The translations under genes and the position numbers were made by a program. From the NCBI RefSeq assembly GCF_001050015.1, contig NZ_CVTB01000251.1, forward strand, positions 1 to 60,857: a stretch of 60,857 nucleotides of DNA, in the 5' to 3' direction. Of the stretch, positions 1 through 10,707 are shown one piece after another (position 1 is the first letter of the stretch; the number at the start of each line of letters is the position of its first letter). The stretch is from Mycolicibacterium malmesburyense (GTDB lineage Bacteria; Actinomycetota; Actinomycetes; Mycobacteriales; Mycobacteriaceae). Below the pieces are notes generated by a model. It did no database searches and had not been told where the DNA came from. It saw only the letters and a list, made by a program, of their open reading frames with translations.

Positions 1-1
1 C

Positions 2-190
2 CCCGGCGGGCCCGCCTCGGCGACCGACGCCGACTGGGTCAAACAGGAGGCCGGCACGGACCGGCGCTGCTTCACCACCACCCGCAAGCGCGAGAACGTG
101 CTGCTGCAGGCGAAGGTCTGTCAGTCCGGCAACGGGGGGCCGGCGGTGAACGCGCTGGCCGGGGCGATGCAGAACACGCTCGGCCAATAG
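2..190 (+). CDS. C-terminal fragment of a PknH-like sensor-domain protein (Rv3705c-like)
   Basis: Only the last 62 codons are in the window, in the frame that opens at base 2 and ends with TAG at 188-190. The fragment has two cysteines (in RRCF and KVCQSG) and an alternating pattern ending in an alanine-rich helix (NALAGAMQNTLGQ). This is the usual end of the extracellular PknH_C-type sensor fold of mycobacterial lipoproteins. In M. tuberculosis the neighbour upstream of egtA is Rv3705c, so position and sequence agree. The signal peptide or lipobox, if any, lies outside the window. The family call is inference from a short stretch. Confidence 0.7.
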   Translation, partial: PGGPASATDADWVKQEAGTDRRCFTTTRKRENVLLQAKVCQSGNGGPAVNALAGAMQNTLGQ

Positions 191-312
191 GCGGAGACGG
201 CGTACAGGTACCCGTAACGAAGGCGTCATCCGGAAAACGCGAGATTTGTCGGTCCCGTCTGGAAGATGGTTGAAGGGGGCAAGCGGTCCACTCCCGGAAG
301 GGGATGGTTGAA

Positions 313-1605
313 ATGACCTTCACCATCACGTCCGAGGTGCGGGACGCGCACCCGCCGCCCACCGATTCCGTCGAGCTGACCGACGCCGATTCCGCTGCGC
401 ACCGGGTGACGGCCGGATGTCTGCACGACGGCCCGGTCGGCCGGGTGGGGCTGGAGATCGAGGCGCACTGCTTCGATCTGACCGACCCGATGCGCAGGCC
501 CGCCTGGGATGAGCTCACCGCGACCATCGCCGGCCTCCCGCCGCTACCGGGCGGCAGCCGGGTCACCGTCGAACCCGGCGGCGCCGTCGAGTTGTCCGGC
601 CCGCCGCTCGCCGGCCCACTCGCGGCGATCGACGCCATGGTCGCCGACCGTGCCGTGCTGCGCGCGGCGTTCGACCGGGCCGGATTCGGTCTGGTTTTGC
701 TGGGCGCAGATCCGCTGCGGCCGCCCCGCCGGGTCAACCCGGGTGCGCGTTATCGCGCGATGGAGGCCTTCTTCACCGCCAGCGGAACCGCGGCCGCCGG
801 CGCCGCGATGATGACCTCGACCGCTTCGGTGCAGGTCAACCTCGACGCCGGTCCGCGCGACGGCTGGGCGGACCGGGTGAGGCTCGCGCACGCGCTCGGA
901 CCGACCATGGTCGCGGTCACCGCGAATTCGCCGCTGCTCAGCGGGGAGCTCTCCGGCTGGCAGTCGTCACGGCAGCGGGTGTGGAGCCGGCTGGATTCGG
1001 CCCGCTGCGGCCCGGTGCTCGGGGAGAGCGGCGACGACCCCGCCGCCGACTGGGCACGGTACGCGCTCAAGGCGCCGGTGATGCTGGTCAACCACGCCGA
1101 GGCCGACGCCGAACCGGTCTCCGACTGGGTGCCGTTCGCCGACTGGGCGGACGGGCGCGTGGCGCTCGGCGGACGCCGCCCCACGACGGCCGATCTCGAC
1201 TACCACCTGACGACGTTGTTCCCTCCGGTCCGCCCCCGCCGGTGGCTGGAGATCCGCTACCTCGACAGCGCGCCGGACGCCGTCTGGCCCGCGGTCGCGT
1301 ACACCCTCATCACCATGCTCGACGATCCGACGGCCGCCGACCTCGCCGCGGAGGCCACCGAACCCGTCGCCACCGCGTGGGACCGGGCGGCGCGCGTCGG
1401 CCTCGCCGATCCGTCGTTGCAGGCCGCCGCCGAAACGTGCGTGCGGGCGGCCGCCGAACGAGCGCCCGCCGAACTCGAGGAATCGATGCAGCGGCTTCTG
1501 CGTTCGGTCGAACAGGGGCGGTGCCCGGCCGACGACTTCAGCGACCGCGCCGCACGACACGGGATCGCGCCCGCGGTCACGCAACTGGCACGAGGGGAAC
1601 TGTGA
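313..1605 (+). CDS. egtA: EgtA, glutamate-cysteine ligase of ergothioneine synthesis
   Basis: Makes gamma-glutamylcysteine, the sulfur donor that EgtB uses. The protein is about 430 residues, as expected for EgtA. It has the GCS2-type signature [14 protein letters not shown] near residues 45-58 and the ATP-grasp-like core with [12 protein letters not shown]. An ATG at 304 is also in frame, but the AAGGGG run at 298-303 abuts it and sits 9 nt before the ATG at 313, so 313 is the better ribosome-binding fit. It is the first gene of egtABCDE; its TGA overlaps the GTG of egtB, which indicates translational coupling. Confidence 0.93.
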   Translation: MTFTITSEVRDAHPPPTDSVELTDADSAAHRVTAGCLHDGPVGRVGLEIEAHCFDLTDPMRRPAWDELTATIAGLPPLPGGSRVTVEPGGAVELSGPPLAGPLAAIDAMVADRAVLRAAFDRAGFGLVLLGADPLRPPRRVNPGARYRAMEAFFTASGTAAAGAAMMTSTASVQVNLDAGPRDGWADRVRLAHALGPTMVAVTANSPLLSGELSGWQSSRQRVWSRLDSARCGPVLGESGDDPAADWARYALKAPVMLVNHAEADAEPVSDWVPFADWADGRVALGGRRPTTADLDYHLTTLFPPVRPRRWLEIRYLDSAPDAVWPAVAYTLITMLDDPTAADLAAEATEPVATAWDRAARVGLADPSLQAAAETCVRAAAERAPAELEESMQRLLRSVEQGRCPADDFSDRAARHGIAPAVTQLARGEL

Positions 1606-2921
1606 CACCTCGCGAAACCATCGCGCGCGAACTCGCGACCGCACGCCGGCGCACGCTGGGCCTCGTCGACTTCGACGACGAGGAGTTGGGCCGCCAGTAC
1701 AGCCCGCTGATGAGCCCGTTGGTGTGGGACCTCGCGCACATCGGCCAGCAGGAGGAGCTGTGGCTGCTCCGCGACGGCAACCCCGACCGGCCGAGCATGC
1801 TGCGCCCCGATGTCGAACGCCTCTACGACGCGTTCGTCAATTCCCGCGCCAGCCGCGCGAACCTCCCGCTGCTGCCGCCGTCGGACGCCAGGACCTACTG
1901 CGCAACCGTGCGGGACAAGGTGTTCGACACCCTCGACTCGCTGCCCGACGATGACCCCGGATTCGCCTTCGGGCTCGTGATCAGCCACGAGAACCAGCAC
2001 GACGAGACCATGTTGCAGGCGCTGAACCTGCGCAGCGGGCCGCCGCTGCTGGAGTCCGGTACACCGCTGCCCGACGGCCGCGCGGACGCCGTCGGCACGT
2101 CGGTGCTGGTGCCCGGGGGCGAGTTCGTGCTCGGCGTCGACGCGGCCACCGAACCGTACTCGCTGGACAACGAACGACCGGCGTACATCGTCGACGTGCC
2201 CGCATTCCGCATCGGCCGCGTCCCGGTCACCAACGGCGAGTGGCGCCGGTTCATCGACGACGGCGGCTATGACGACCCGAGGTGGTGGTCGAAGCGCGGT
2301 TGGGAGCACCGGACCGAGGCGGGTCTGCGGGCGCCGCAGTTCTGGAACCCCGACGGCACCCGCACCCGGTTCGGCCACGTCGAGGAGATCCCCGATCTCG
2401 AACCGGTTCAGCACGTGACGTTCTTCGAGGCCGAAGCCTACGCGGCGTGGGCGGGGGCGCGGCTGCCCACCGAGGTGGAATGGGAGAAGGCGTGTGCGTG
2501 GGACCCGGCCGTCGGCGCTCGTCGCCGATATCCCTGGGGCACAAGCGAACCCACCGCGGCGCTGGCCAACCTCGGCGGTGACGCGCTGCGCCCGGCGCCG
2601 GTCGGCGCCTATCCCGGAGGCGCCTCGGCCTACGGAGCCGAACAGATGCTGGGCGACGTGTGGGAGTGGACGACGTCGCCGCTGCGACCGTGGCCGGGAT
2701 TCACGCCGATGATCTACGAGCGCTACTCGCAACCCTTCTTCGAAGGTGCCGGGGCCGGCGACTACAAGGTGCTGCGCGGCGGATCGTGGGCCGTGGCCTC
2801 CAGCATCCTGCGGCCCAGCTTCCGCAACTGGGACCACCCGATCCGGCGTCAGATCTTTTCCGGCGTGCGGCTGGCCTGGGATATCGGCGATGAGCCGCTT
2901 GCGCGAAGAGATAATGCCTGA
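1602..2921 (+). CDS. egtB: EgtB, iron-dependent sulfoxide synthase of ergothioneine synthesis
   Basis: Joins gamma-glutamylcysteine to hercynine with O2, giving the hercynyl sulfoxide. The 439-residue protein has an N-terminal DinB-like domain with the metal histidines visible as H in [11 protein letters not shown] and HENQH (H-x3-H). The formylglycine-generating-enzyme/C-lectin fold follows, with [18 protein letters not shown] and a C-terminal RGGSW and RNWDHP. The open frame runs further upstream, but the GTG at 1602 overlaps the egtA stop as GTGA and begins the family N-terminus, so it is chosen. It ends one base into egtC. Confidence 0.94.
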   Translation: MTPRETIARELATARRRTLGLVDFDDEELGRQYSPLMSPLVWDLAHIGQQEELWLLRDGNPDRPSMLRPDVERLYDAFVNSRASRANLPLLPPSDARTYCATVRDKVFDTLDSLPDDDPGFAFGLVISHENQHDETMLQALNLRSGPPLLESGTPLPDGRADAVGTSVLVPGGEFVLGVDAATEPYSLDNERPAYIVDVPAFRIGRVPVTNGEWRRFIDDGGYDDPRWWSKRGWEHRTEAGLRAPQFWNPDGTRTRFGHVEEIPDLEPVQHVTFFEAEAYAAWAGARLPTEVEWEKACAWDPAVGARRRYPWGTSEPTAALANLGGDALRPAPVGAYPGGASAYGAEQMLGDVWEWTTSPLRPWPGFTPMIYERYSQPFFEGAGAGDYKVLRGGSWAVASSILRPSFRNWDHPIRRQIFSGVRLAWDIGDEPLARRDNA

Positions 2922-3610
2922 TGTGCAGACACCTCGGGTGGCTGGGTGAACCGGTGCCGGTGGCCTCATTGATCCTCGAGCCCGCCAACGGCCTTCTCGT
3001 GCAGTCATATTCACCACGACGCCAGAAGCACGGATTGATGAACGCCGACGGGTGGGGAGTCGGTTTCTTCGACGGCGCGACACCGCGCCGGTGGCGCAGC
3101 GCCACGCCGATGTGGGGCGACGCCTCCCTCGCGTCGGTCGCACCCGCCCTGCGCAGCGGATGCATCGTCGCCGCGGTCCGGTCGGCGAGCGTCGGCATGC
3201 CGACCGAGGCGACCGCGGCCGCACCGTTCACCGACGGCCACTGGCTGCTCTCCCACAACGGCCTGGTCGACCGGCGGGTCCTGCCGCTGTCCGCCGACGC
3301 CGAGTCGACCAACGACAGCGCCCTGCTCGCGGCGCTGATCTTCGAGCGCGGACTCGACTCGCTCGCAGAGACCATCGCGGAGGTGGCCGCCGCCGATCCG
3401 AACGCCCGGCTGAACATCGTGGCGGGCAACGGATCACGGCTACTCGCCACCACATGGGGTGACACGCTGTCGGTGCTGCGCCGCCGCGACGGCGTCGTCC
3501 TGGCGAGTGAACCGTACGACGACGATCCGGCGTGGGAGGAGATTCCGGATCGACACCTCGTCGAGGTCTCGTCGTCGGGCATGCAACTTCTTCCGATGAG
3601 AGGATCCTGA
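2921..3610 (+). CDS. egtC: EgtC, gamma-glutamyl hydrolase of ergothioneine synthesis
   Basis: Class II glutamine-amidotransferase fold enzyme that removes the glutamate from the EgtB product. The catalytic cysteine is Cys2 after Met removal (MCRHLGWLG). [11 protein letters not shown] and SHNGLV are the expected Ntn-hydrolase motifs. The 229-residue length is normal. Its ATG shares the last base of the egtB TGA and its own TGA shares a base with the egtD ATG, so the operon is tightly coupled. Confidence 0.94.
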   Translation: MCRHLGWLGEPVPVASLILEPANGLLVQSYSPRRQKHGLMNADGWGVGFFDGATPRRWRSATPMWGDASLASVAPALRSGCIVAAVRSASVGMPTEATAAAPFTDGHWLLSHNGLVDRRVLPLSADAESTNDSALLAALIFERGLDSLAETIAEVAAADPNARLNIVAGNGSRLLATTWGDTLSVLRRRDGVVLASEPYDDDPAWEEIPDRHLVEVSSSGMQLLPMRGS

Positions 3611-4605
3611 TGACAGTCCAGCGGGGAACCGACCGCGCGGGCACGCTGTCCTTGTCCAACCATCTGTCCGCCGACGCGGCGGCCGACGCGCTGCGCCGCG
3701 ACGTGCTCGACGGTCTCACCTCGACTCCGAAGTCGTTGCCGCCCAAATGGTTCTACGATTCGGTCGGCAGCGACCTGTTCGACCAGATCACGCGGCTACC
3801 CGAGTACTACCCGACGCGCGCCGAGGCCGAGATCCTCGAGAATCGGTCGGCCGAGATCGCCGCCGCTTCCGGGGCCGACACGCTGGTCGAACTGGGCAGC
3901 GGAACCTCGGAGAAGACCCGCATGCTGCTCGACGCGTTGCGCGACCGCGGGTCGCTGCGCCGGTTCATCCCCTTCGACGTCGACGCGGGCGTGCTCGCCG
4001 CCGCGGGCGCGGCGCTGCAGGACGAGTATCCCGGTCTCGAAATCGACGCCGTCTGCGGTGATTTCGAGGAGCACCTGGACCGGATCCCCCGGCGCGGGCG
4101 CCGCCTGGTCGCGTTCCTCGGTTCGACCATCGGGAACCTCACCGCCGGTCCCCGCGCCGAGTTCCTGGTCGCCCTGTCCGACACCCTGCAGCCCGGTGAC
4201 AGCCTGCTGTTGGGCACCGATCTGGTGAAGGACGCGGATCGGCTGGTGCGCGCCTACGACGACAGCGCGGGCGTGACGGCGCGGTTCAACCGCAACGTGC
4301 TGGCGGTCGTCAACCGTGAACTCGGCGCCGATTTCGACCTCGAGAGGTACGAGCACGTCGCGGTGTGGAATGCGGACGACGAGCGCATCGAGATGTGGCT
4401 GCGCGCCGCCGAAGCGCAACGCGTGCACGTGCGCGAGCTCGATCTGACGATCGAGTTCGCGGCCGGCGAGGCGATGCTGACCGAGGTGTCGTGCAAGTTC
4501 CGGCCCGAGGGCGTCGAGGCCGAACTCGCCGACGCGGGTCTGCGAATGACCCACTGGTGGACCGACGCCGCCGGCGACTTCGGATTGTCGCTGTCGACGA
4601 AATGA
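3610..4605 (+). CDS. egtD: EgtD, histidine Nalpha-trimethyltransferase
   Basis: SAM-dependent enzyme (331 residues) converting histidine to hercynine, the committed step of ergothioneine synthesis. The SAM-binding motif [13 protein letters not shown] is near residues 88-100, with FLGSTIGNL further on, both typical of the DUF2260/EgtD family. The frame extends 78 nt upstream, but the ATG at 3610 overlaps the egtC stop (TGATGA) and gives the normal N-terminus. Confidence 0.95.
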   Translation: MTVQRGTDRAGTLSLSNHLSADAAADALRRDVLDGLTSTPKSLPPKWFYDSVGSDLFDQITRLPEYYPTRAEAEILENRSAEIAAASGADTLVELGSGTSEKTRMLLDALRDRGSLRRFIPFDVDAGVLAAAGAALQDEYPGLEIDAVCGDFEEHLDRIPRRGRRLVAFLGSTIGNLTAGPRAEFLVALSDTLQPGDSLLLGTDLVKDADRLVRAYDDSAGVTARFNRNVLAVVNRELGADFDLERYEHVAVWNADDERIEMWLRAAEAQRVHVRELDLTIEFAAGEAMLTEVSCKFRPEGVEAELADAGLRMTHWWTDAAGDFGLSLSTK

Positions 4606-5717
4606 GCCTCGCACAGCGGTGGCGCTCGGACCGACCGGCGGTCGCCGGAGTACACCTGGACAGCGGCGCCTGCTCCCGCCAGAGCTTCGAAGCCATCGAG
4701 GCGGCCGCCCAGCACGCCCGCCACGAGGCCGAGGTCGGCGGCTACGTCGCCGCCGAGGCCGCAGCGCCGGCCCTCGACGCGGGCCGCGCGGCGCTCGGCG
4801 CACTGACCGGGCTTTCGGATGCCGACATCGTGTTCACCACCGGCGCCAACAACGCGCTGGACCTGCTGCTCGGCGCCTGGCCCGGCCGACGCACGCTGGC
4901 GTGTCTGCCCGGTGAATACGGGCCCAACCTGTCGATCATGGCCGCCAACGGTTTCGCGGTCCGCGCGCTGCCCGCCGACGGCGACGGCAGGCTCGATCCC
5001 GAGGCGGCCGCGCGCGAACTCGCCGCCGACCCGCCCGCGCTGGTGCACCTGACCGCGTTGGCCAGTCATCGCGGGCTGGCCCAGCCGCTGTCGGCGCTGG
5101 CGGCCACGTGCGCCGACCTCGGTGTGCCGCTGGTCGTCGACGCCGCGCAGGCGCTCGGCCATCTCGATTGCGCGGTCACTCCCGCGGCGATCTACGGTTC
5201 GTCGCGCAAATGGCTCGCCGGCCCGCGCGGCGTCGGCTTCCTGGCGATCCACGGCGAACTCGCCGCGCGGTTACGTCCGCGGCTCCCACCACCGGAGTGG
5301 AACCTGCCGTTGACCGTCGCGCAGCGCTTGGAACTTCCAGAGGCGAATGTCGCTGCCCGCGTGGGCTTCTCGGTCGCGCTCGGCGAACACCTGGCTTACG
5401 GGCCAGCGGAGGTCCGGGCGCGACTGGCGGAGGTGGGGCGGATGACCCGCGACGCGGTGGCGGGGCTCGAGGGATGGCGGGTCACCGAGCCGCGCGACGA
5501 ACCGACCGCGATCACCACGCTGGTCCCGACCGACGGCGCCGACCCGCAGAAGGTCCGCGCCCGGTTGATCGCCGAACACCGGATCGTCACCACCTACGCC
5601 GATGTGCAGCGCGCCCCGTTCGAGATGGCGTCGCCGGTGCTGCGGGCATCCCCGCACGTCGACGTCACCACCGAGGATCTCGAGCGGTTCGCCGCGGCGC
5701 TGGCGGCGGTCGGGTGA
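4602..5717 (+). CDS. egtE: EgtE, PLP-dependent C-S lyase of ergothioneine synthesis
   Basis: Cleaves the hercynyl-cysteine sulfoxide to release ergothioneine. A class V aminotransferase fold of 371 residues. [11 protein letters not shown] contacts the phosphate, [10 protein letters not shown] carries the PLP-pyridine aspartate, and [13 protein letters not shown] contains the Schiff-base lysine. Its ATG overlaps the egtD stop (ATGA). It closes the five-gene operon; the next gene is convergent. Confidence 0.94.
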   Translation: MSLAQRWRSDRPAVAGVHLDSGACSRQSFEAIEAAAQHARHEAEVGGYVAAEAAAPALDAGRAALGALTGLSDADIVFTTGANNALDLLLGAWPGRRTLACLPGEYGPNLSIMAANGFAVRALPADGDGRLDPEAAARELAADPPALVHLTALASHRGLAQPLSALAATCADLGVPLVVDAAQALGHLDCAVTPAAIYGSSRKWLAGPRGVGFLAIHGELAARLRPRLPPPEWNLPLTVAQRLELPEANVAARVGFSVALGEHLAYGPAEVRARLAEVGRMTRDAVAGLEGWRVTEPRDEPTAITTLVPTDGADPQKVRARLIAEHRIVTTYADVQRAPFEMASPVLRASPHVDVTTEDLERFAAALAAVG

Positions 5718-5721
5718 GCCG

Positions 5722-6168
5722 TCAACTCGCCCGGTGCACCAGCAGCGTCGCCCGATACTCCGGCAGCGGCGTCACGCCGTCGGGGGTACGGGGGTACGGG
5801 TCGAGCGCCTGCAAGGTCAGCTCGTAGTCGCCGGTTCGGACCGTTTGACGGGTCTGCCCCGGCGCGGGGTTGGTGTTGAACTCGACGGCCTGCTCGCCGG
5901 TCCGCCCGTCGTCGGCGGTGACGATGATCCGCGCCTGACCGGTCCAGAAGCATTCGACCTCGGTGGGGCACCGCGAATCCTCGAGCACCTCGGAGAACCG
6001 CAGGCGCAGAGGTACACCGGCGACCGCGGCATCCTGGGCGCCGGCCAGGACGAACGGCCGGTCCAGCTGCGCCTCGACGGTGTCCGCGCGCGCCTGCTGA
6101 CCGCCGTGGCACCCCGCCGCGAATGCGACCAGCGCCAGGAGGCAGACGACGCGTGCGACCACACTCAC
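5722..6168 (-). CDS. Small lipoprotein, function unknown
   Basis: A 148-residue exported protein. The N-terminus has a hydrophobic segment followed by the lipobox LVAFAAGC, so Cys20 should be lipidated. Two further cysteines (SRCPTEVECFW) may form a disulfide in an otherwise beta-rich domain. It starts with GTG, and that codon overlaps the stop of the glutamate-cysteine ligase family gene upstream on the same strand (GTGA), so the two are co-transcribed. No enzymatic motif was recognised. Confidence 0.8.
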   Translation of the reverse strand: MSVVARVVCLLALVAFAAGCHGGQQARADTVEAQLDRPFVLAGAQDAAVAGVPLRLRFSEVLEDSRCPTEVECFWTGQARIIVTADDGRTGEQAVEFNTNPAPGQTRQTVRTGDYELTLQALDPYPRTPDGVTPLPEYRATLLVHRAS

Positions 6169-7649
6169 TCGTCGAATCCCTCGTCCCAGGTGTGCACGGG
6201 TTCGTTGCTGTGCATCCGCACCCCGTAACGCCGCAGCATCTCCGCCAGGGCCGCGGGCCGGGCCATCCCGCGTTCCTGGAGCGCGCGCACCGTCGCAACC
6301 TGCCAGGTGGCGCCGTTGCGTCCGGTCTTGGCCCGTCCCTCGATGACCCCGAGGTATCGGTCGCGCACCTCGGCGGCGACCTCCCAGCGGCGCAGCCCCT
6401 CGTCGGCCATGGGTAACAGCTGGCGCAGCACCAGTTCGTCGGCGGTCACTTCGCCGTAGCCGGGCCAGTACAGCCTGGCATCCATGCCGTGCTGGGCGGC
6501 TTCGATGAAATTATGTTGCGCCGCAGCAAAACTCATCTTCGTCCACAACGGCCGGTCCTCCTCGGACAGCGCCCGCAGCGTGCCGTAATAGAACGCGGCG
6601 TTGGCCATCATGTCGACGACGGTCGGGCCCGCGGGCAGCACCCGGTTCTCGACGCGCAGATGCGGACGCCCGTCCACGACGTCGTAGACCGGCCGGTTCC
6701 ATCGGTAGATGGTCCCGTTGTGCAGCCGGAGCTCGGAGAGCTTCGGCGTGCGGCCCTCGGCGAGCTCGCGGACGGGGTCTTCGTCGGACAGCTCGGGCAG
6801 CAGCGACGGGAAGTAGCGCACGTTCTCCTCGAACAGGTCGAAGATCGACGTGATCCAGCGTTCCCCGAACCACACCCGCGGGCGGACGCCCTGCGTCTTG
6901 AGTTCGTCGGGGCGGGTGTCGGTGGCCTGCGCGAACAGCTCGATGCGGGTTTCGGCCCACAGCTCGTGGCCGAAGAAGTACGGCGAGTTCGCGCCGATGG
7001 CCAATTGCGGACCCGCCAACACCTGAGCGGCGTTCCAGTTCTGGGCGAATTCGGCCGGGGAGACCTGAAGGTGCAGTTGCATGCTCGTACACGCGGACTC
7101 CGGCGCGATCGAGGCGGTCTGTAGGCTCAGCCGCTCGGGGCCGACGATGTCGATCAGAATGTCCTCGCCGCGGGCGGTGAAGATCGAGTCGTTGAGGGCC
7201 TGATACCGCGTCGACTCGCTCATCCACCGGCCGGCCAGGTGCTCGGGCAGCAACGTCGGCAGGATCCCGATCATCACGATGTGCGCGTCGTGCCGGTTGG
7301 CCTTCGTCTCGGCCGCGTTGAGGCTCGCCCGCACCTCGGCCTCCAGGTCGAGCGCGGAGCGTCCGGGCAGCCGCCGCGGCGGCACGTTGAATTCGATGTT
7401 GTAGGCACCCAGTTCGGTCTGATACGCCGGGTCGGCGATCGCCTGAAGGACCTCGGCGTTGCTCATCGCGGGCTGATAGGCCGAGTCGACGAGGTTGCAC
7501 TCGATCTCCATACCGGTCAGCGGCCGTTCGAAGTCGAAGCTCGACTGGGCGAGCATGGTCTCGAACACGTCGAGGCACTGTTGCACCTTGCGGCGGTACT
7601 CCCGGCGGTGCGCACCGCTGTACCCGGTGCCCTTCACTTCCTCGCCCAC
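6165..7649 (-). CDS. Glutamate-cysteine ligase family protein (not EgtA)
   Basis: About 494 residues with GCS2-like motifs: LTGMEIECNLVD near the N-terminus, AYNIEFNVPPR, an SMQLHLQVSP strand and RVENRVLPAGPT. It is a separate family from EgtA, although encoded 0.5 kb from the egt operon on the other strand. The frame is open further upstream, but the conserved protein begins near VGEEVKGT, so the GTG at 7649 is chosen. It is translationally coupled to the downstream lipoprotein. The substrate cannot be read from the sequence; a carboxylate-amine ligase reaction is the family expectation. Confidence 0.8.
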   Translation of the reverse strand: MGEEVKGTGYSGAHRREYRRKVQQCLDVFETMLAQSSFDFERPLTGMEIECNLVDSAYQPAMSNAEVLQAIADPAYQTELGAYNIEFNVPPRRLPGRSALDLEAEVRASLNAAETKANRHDAHIVMIGILPTLLPEHLAGRWMSESTRYQALNDSIFTARGEDILIDIVGPERLSLQTASIAPESACTSMQLHLQVSPAEFAQNWNAAQVLAGPQLAIGANSPYFFGHELWAETRIELFAQATDTRPDELKTQGVRPRVWFGERWITSIFDLFEENVRYFPSLLPELSDEDPVRELAEGRTPKLSELRLHNGTIYRWNRPVYDVVDGRPHLRVENRVLPAGPTVVDMMANAAFYYGTLRALSEEDRPLWTKMSFAAAQHNFIEAAQHGMDARLYWPGYGEVTADELVLRQLLPMADEGLRRWEVAAEVRDRYLGVIEGRAKTGRNGATWQVATVRALQERGMARPAALAEMLRRYGVRMHSNEPVHTWDEGFDE

Positions 7650-7761
7650 ACCGCCATTGTCGGCGAGCGTGCGGGTTTGCACCCCAACACGCCGCGATTC
7701 CTCGACATTTTGCGCGCTGTCACCGCGCAACCAACGGCATAAACCCGGCCGTGGCGGGTAG

Positions 7762-8571
7762 ATGATGGCGATGGACGTCACCGTCACCTTCATCGGCAAC
7801 GCCACCACGCTGATCTCGGGCGGCGGCATAACACTGCTCACCGACCCGAACTTCCTGCATCAGGGCCAGCACGCGTACCTCGGCTACGGGTTGCTGTCCA
7901 AGCGGCGAAAGGGTCCGGCGCTCGACATCGATCAGCTGCCCGCGCTTGACGCCGTGGTGCTGTCGCATATGCACGGCGACCACTGGGACCGGGTGGCGCA
8001 GGGCCGCCTCGACCACGGGCTGCCGATCCTGACCACACCGCATGCCGCCAAGCGGCTTGAGCGCCGAGGATTCGGCCGAGCGCTGGCGCTCGACACCTGG
8101 CAGGACCACACGATCACCAAGGGCGCGGTCACCGTGACCGTCACCAGCCTGCCCGGCCGGCACGCCCCCACCCCGGTCGACCGCTTCCTGCCTCCGGTGA
8201 TGGGCAGCATGATCGAATTCTCCGACGGCACCGCGCGGTGCCGTCTTTACGTATCCGGCGACACCCTGCTCGTCGACGAATTGCGGGAGATACCAGTGCG
8301 ATTCGAGTCGATCGATGTGGGCGTGCTGCATCTGGGCGGAACGCGGCTGCCGTTCGGTAGGCATCTGCCGTTCGGCCTGACCGTGACGATGGACGGACAG
8401 CAGGGCGCCGACCTCGTCGAACTGCTCGACCTTCCCAGGATGATTCCGGTGCACTTCGACGACTACGGCGTGTTCGCATCGCCGTTGTCCGATTTCGTCG
8501 ACGAGATGAAGCGACGCGGACTCTCCGACCGGATCATCGAATTGGAGCGTGGTTCGTCGGTCACCGTTTGA
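7762..8571 (+). CDS. MBL-fold metal-dependent hydrolase (UlaG-like)
   Basis: A 269-residue metallo-beta-lactamase-fold protein with the zinc motif SHMHGDHWD (HxHxDH) near residue 72 and later metal ligands in YVSGDT and IPVHFDDY. This is the pattern of UlaG/YtnP-type hydrolases, and the substrate is unknown. Three in-frame ATGs (7762, 7765, 7771) are close together and the first is given. It diverges from the ligase/lipoprotein operon, and its 3' end overlaps the start of the acyltransferase gene by 23 nt. Confidence 0.85.
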   Translation: MMAMDVTVTFIGNATTLISGGGITLLTDPNFLHQGQHAYLGYGLLSKRRKGPALDIDQLPALDAVVLSHMHGDHWDRVAQGRLDHGLPILTTPHAAKRLERRGFGRALALDTWQDHTITKGAVTVTVTSLPGRHAPTPVDRFLPPVMGSMIEFSDGTARCRLYVSGDTLLVDELREIPVRFESIDVGVLHLGGTRLPFGRHLPFGLTVTMDGQQGADLVELLDLPRMIPVHFDDYGVFASPLSDFVDEMKRRGLSDRIIELERGSSVTV

Positions 8572-9724
8572 TACTTACGCGGTGGCAGCACCATGGCCGG
8601 GCGACCTCGACCAAGGGGGGCTCGAGCAGGTCTCCCGGGCCGACCGTGTCGCGTCTCTCACGGGCATCCGCGCCGTTGCCGCGCTCCTGGTGATGGCCAC
8701 CCACGCCGCGTACGGCACCGGCGCCTACAACCGCGGATACGTCGGACTCGTGTTCGCCCGCATGGAGATCGGCGTCGCGATCTTCTTCGTGCTGTCGGGA
8801 TTCTTGCTGTTCAACGCCTGGGTGCGCGCCGTCGCGAGCGGCACACCCGCGCCGAGCACGCGTCGCTACGCCCGAAACCGGGTGCGGCGCATCATGCCGG
8901 CCTATGTGGTGACGGTTCTGGTCGCGTTCGCGCTCTACGAGTTCCGTGCGATCGAACCCAATCCCGGCCACACCTGGCCCGGACTTCTGCGCAACCTCAC
9001 GCTCACCCAGATCTACAGCCCGAACTACGTCACCGCTTACATGCATCAGGGGTTGACCCAGATGTGGAGTCTGGCCGTCGAAGTGGCGTTCTACGCTGCG
9101 TTGCCGTTGTTGGCGTACCTGTTGTTGGTCCTGCTGTGTCGGCGCCGATGGCGACCCGGCGTGTTGCTGGTCGCGCTCACCGCTCTGGGTGCGTTGAGTC
9201 CCCTGTGGCTCATCGTCATTCACACCACCGACTGGCTGCCCAGCGGCGCGGGGTTGTGGCTGCCGCACTACCTGGTGTGGTTCGTCGGCGGAATGATCCT
9301 GACGGTGCTGGTGCACAACGGGTCTCGTTGCTACGCGGTACTCGCACTGCCGCTGGCGGTGGCGGCGTATCTCGTGGTGTCCACACCGATCGCCGGGCGG
9401 ACCGATGCCCCGGCGCTCGATCTCGGCGAGGACATCGTGAAGGTGATGTTCTACGCGGTGATCGCCACGCTTGTCGTCGCGCCGCTGGCGCTCGGTGACA
9501 CCGGCTGGTACGCAAGGCTACTCAGCAGCAGGCCGATGGTGTGGTTGGGTGAGATCTCGTACGAGATCTTCCTGCTGCATGTCGTCGTGATGGAGATCGC
9601 GATGGTGTCGGTGTTGCGGTGGCAGGTGTACACCGGCTCGGTGGTGGTGTTGTTCGCGGTGACGCTGATTCTGACCATTCCGGTTGCGTGGCTTCTGCAT
9701 CGGGTCACTCGGCCGCGGAGTTGA
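8549..9724 (+). CDS. Integral membrane acyltransferase 3 family protein
   Basis: An OafA-like membrane acyltransferase that usually O-acylates a cell-surface sugar or lipid. The N-terminal signature RVASLTGIRAVAALLVMATH is followed by about ten hydrophobic segments. The RRYARNRVRRIMPAY loop and the MWSLAVEVAFY segment are typical of the family. The length of 391 residues is normal. The GTG start lies inside the upstream hydrolase gene, suggesting coupling. The acceptor cannot be inferred. Confidence 0.87.
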   Translation: MVRRSPFDTYAVAAPWPGDLDQGGLEQVSRADRVASLTGIRAVAALLVMATHAAYGTGAYNRGYVGLVFARMEIGVAIFFVLSGFLLFNAWVRAVASGTPAPSTRRYARNRVRRIMPAYVVTVLVAFALYEFRAIEPNPGHTWPGLLRNLTLTQIYSPNYVTAYMHQGLTQMWSLAVEVAFYAALPLLAYLLLVLLCRRRWRPGVLLVALTALGALSPLWLIVIHTTDWLPSGAGLWLPHYLVWFVGGMILTVLVHNGSRCYAVLALPLAVAAYLVVSTPIAGRTDAPALDLGEDIVKVMFYAVIATLVVAPLALGDTGWYARLLSSRPMVWLGEISYEIFLLHVVVMEIAMVSVLRWQVYTGSVVVLFAVTLILTIPVAWLLHRVTRPRS

Positions 9725-9869
9725 CCTGCGGCGATGTAGGTTTGGCCGGCCGAAAGTGGGGTATCAACCTCCGCATGAGGATGATTGGGTCTTTGTTGGC
9801 GCGGCATCCGGGTCTGTACGACGTGCTCGATGCCTTTATCGAGCTCGGCTATCAGCGTTGGCCGTTCGG

Positions 9870-10670
9870 TCACAACGGATCCGGGGCGCCGCGATGAGCC
9901 ACCACGACCTGCGGGCTCAACAACCCGCCGCCGCGTAGCTCGACCTCGACGGTGGGGTCGGCGTACTCGGCCAGCGCCCGCAGCGCCGACGGACTGTACG
10001 AGCGCAGCGAGCTCGCGACGCCGTCGCGCACGAACGGCAACAACCGCGCGAACGGCAGCACGGTCGCCAGACGTACGACGTGTAACGGCGCCGGCGGGCG
10101 CGGCAGATCGATGATCAGCAGCTTGCTCGCTACCCGGGTGCCTTCGGCGATCGCCCGCGCGGCCGCGGCGGGCGGCAGGTGGTGAAACGACAGCGCGAAC
10201 ACCGCGAGGTCGAATGAGCCGTCGGCGGCGTCGATCGCCGTCGCGTCCATCGCGCGAACCTTCGCGCGCGGATGCTCACCGAGATCACTCGCGGCCATCG
10301 CCGCCACGGCCGCTGCGTCCACATCGGTGATGGTCAACCGGGCCGACGGGTGCCAGTCGAGGAGTTTGCGCGGCAACTCGCCGTGGCCCGCGCCGAGTTC
10401 GAGGATCCTCGGGTCCGCGACGTCTTCGACCTCCGCGAGCGCGATCTCGGCGAATCGCTCGGTGCTGCCGAACCATCCGCCGGTCAACTCGAGCGCCCGG
10501 ATCACACCGCGTTTGCGCGCGACGTCGGTGGAGGCATCGGATTCCCGATCGGTCTGCAGCAGCCGGTCCAGGCATGACGCGTCGGGCCCGCCGCGCGGCA
10601 TGCGTTCGATTCCCGATGTGCGCGGCCTTCCGGCTTGAATCTCGGCGGGCTTCTCGGCCATGTAGTCCAT
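9870..10670 (-). CDS. Class I SAM-dependent methyltransferase (Rv3699-like)
   Basis: The SAM-binding glycine motif is [12 protein letters not shown], followed by an acidic strand end ([11 protein letters not shown]) and the post-II motif [14 protein letters not shown], so this is a class I methyltransferase of about 266 residues. Several starts are possible: ATG at 10670 or 10661, or an outer one at 10706. No strong ribosome site decides. It diverges from glpK with only about 40 bp between, so the promoters must overlap. The substrate is unknown. Confidence 0.82.
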   Translation of the reverse strand: MDYMAEKPAEIQAGRPRTSGIERMPRGGPDASCLDRLLQTDRESDASTDVARKRGVIRALELTGGWFGSTERFAEIALAEVEDVADPRILELGAGHGELPRKLLDWHPSARLTITDVDAAAVAAMAASDLGEHPRAKVRAMDATAIDAADGSFDLAVFALSFHHLPPAAAARAIAEGTRVASKLLIIDLPRPPAPLHVVRLATVLPFARLLPFVRDGVASSLRSYSPSALRALAEYADPTVEVELRGGGLLSPQVVVAHRGAPDPL

Positions 10671-10707
10671 GATGGACGACGGAGCGCAGCCGAGAGGGGA
10701 GTGCACG

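Noticed and set aside
1257..3224. Long minus-strand frame opposite egtB and egtC
   Set aside because: An arginine/glycine-rich shadow of high-GC coding DNA; the plus-strand egt genes are unequivocal.
9775..9897. 40-codon frame between the acyltransferase and methyltransferase genes
   Set aside because: No ribosome site, overlaps the convergent methyltransferase end, and resembles no known small protein; too weak to list.
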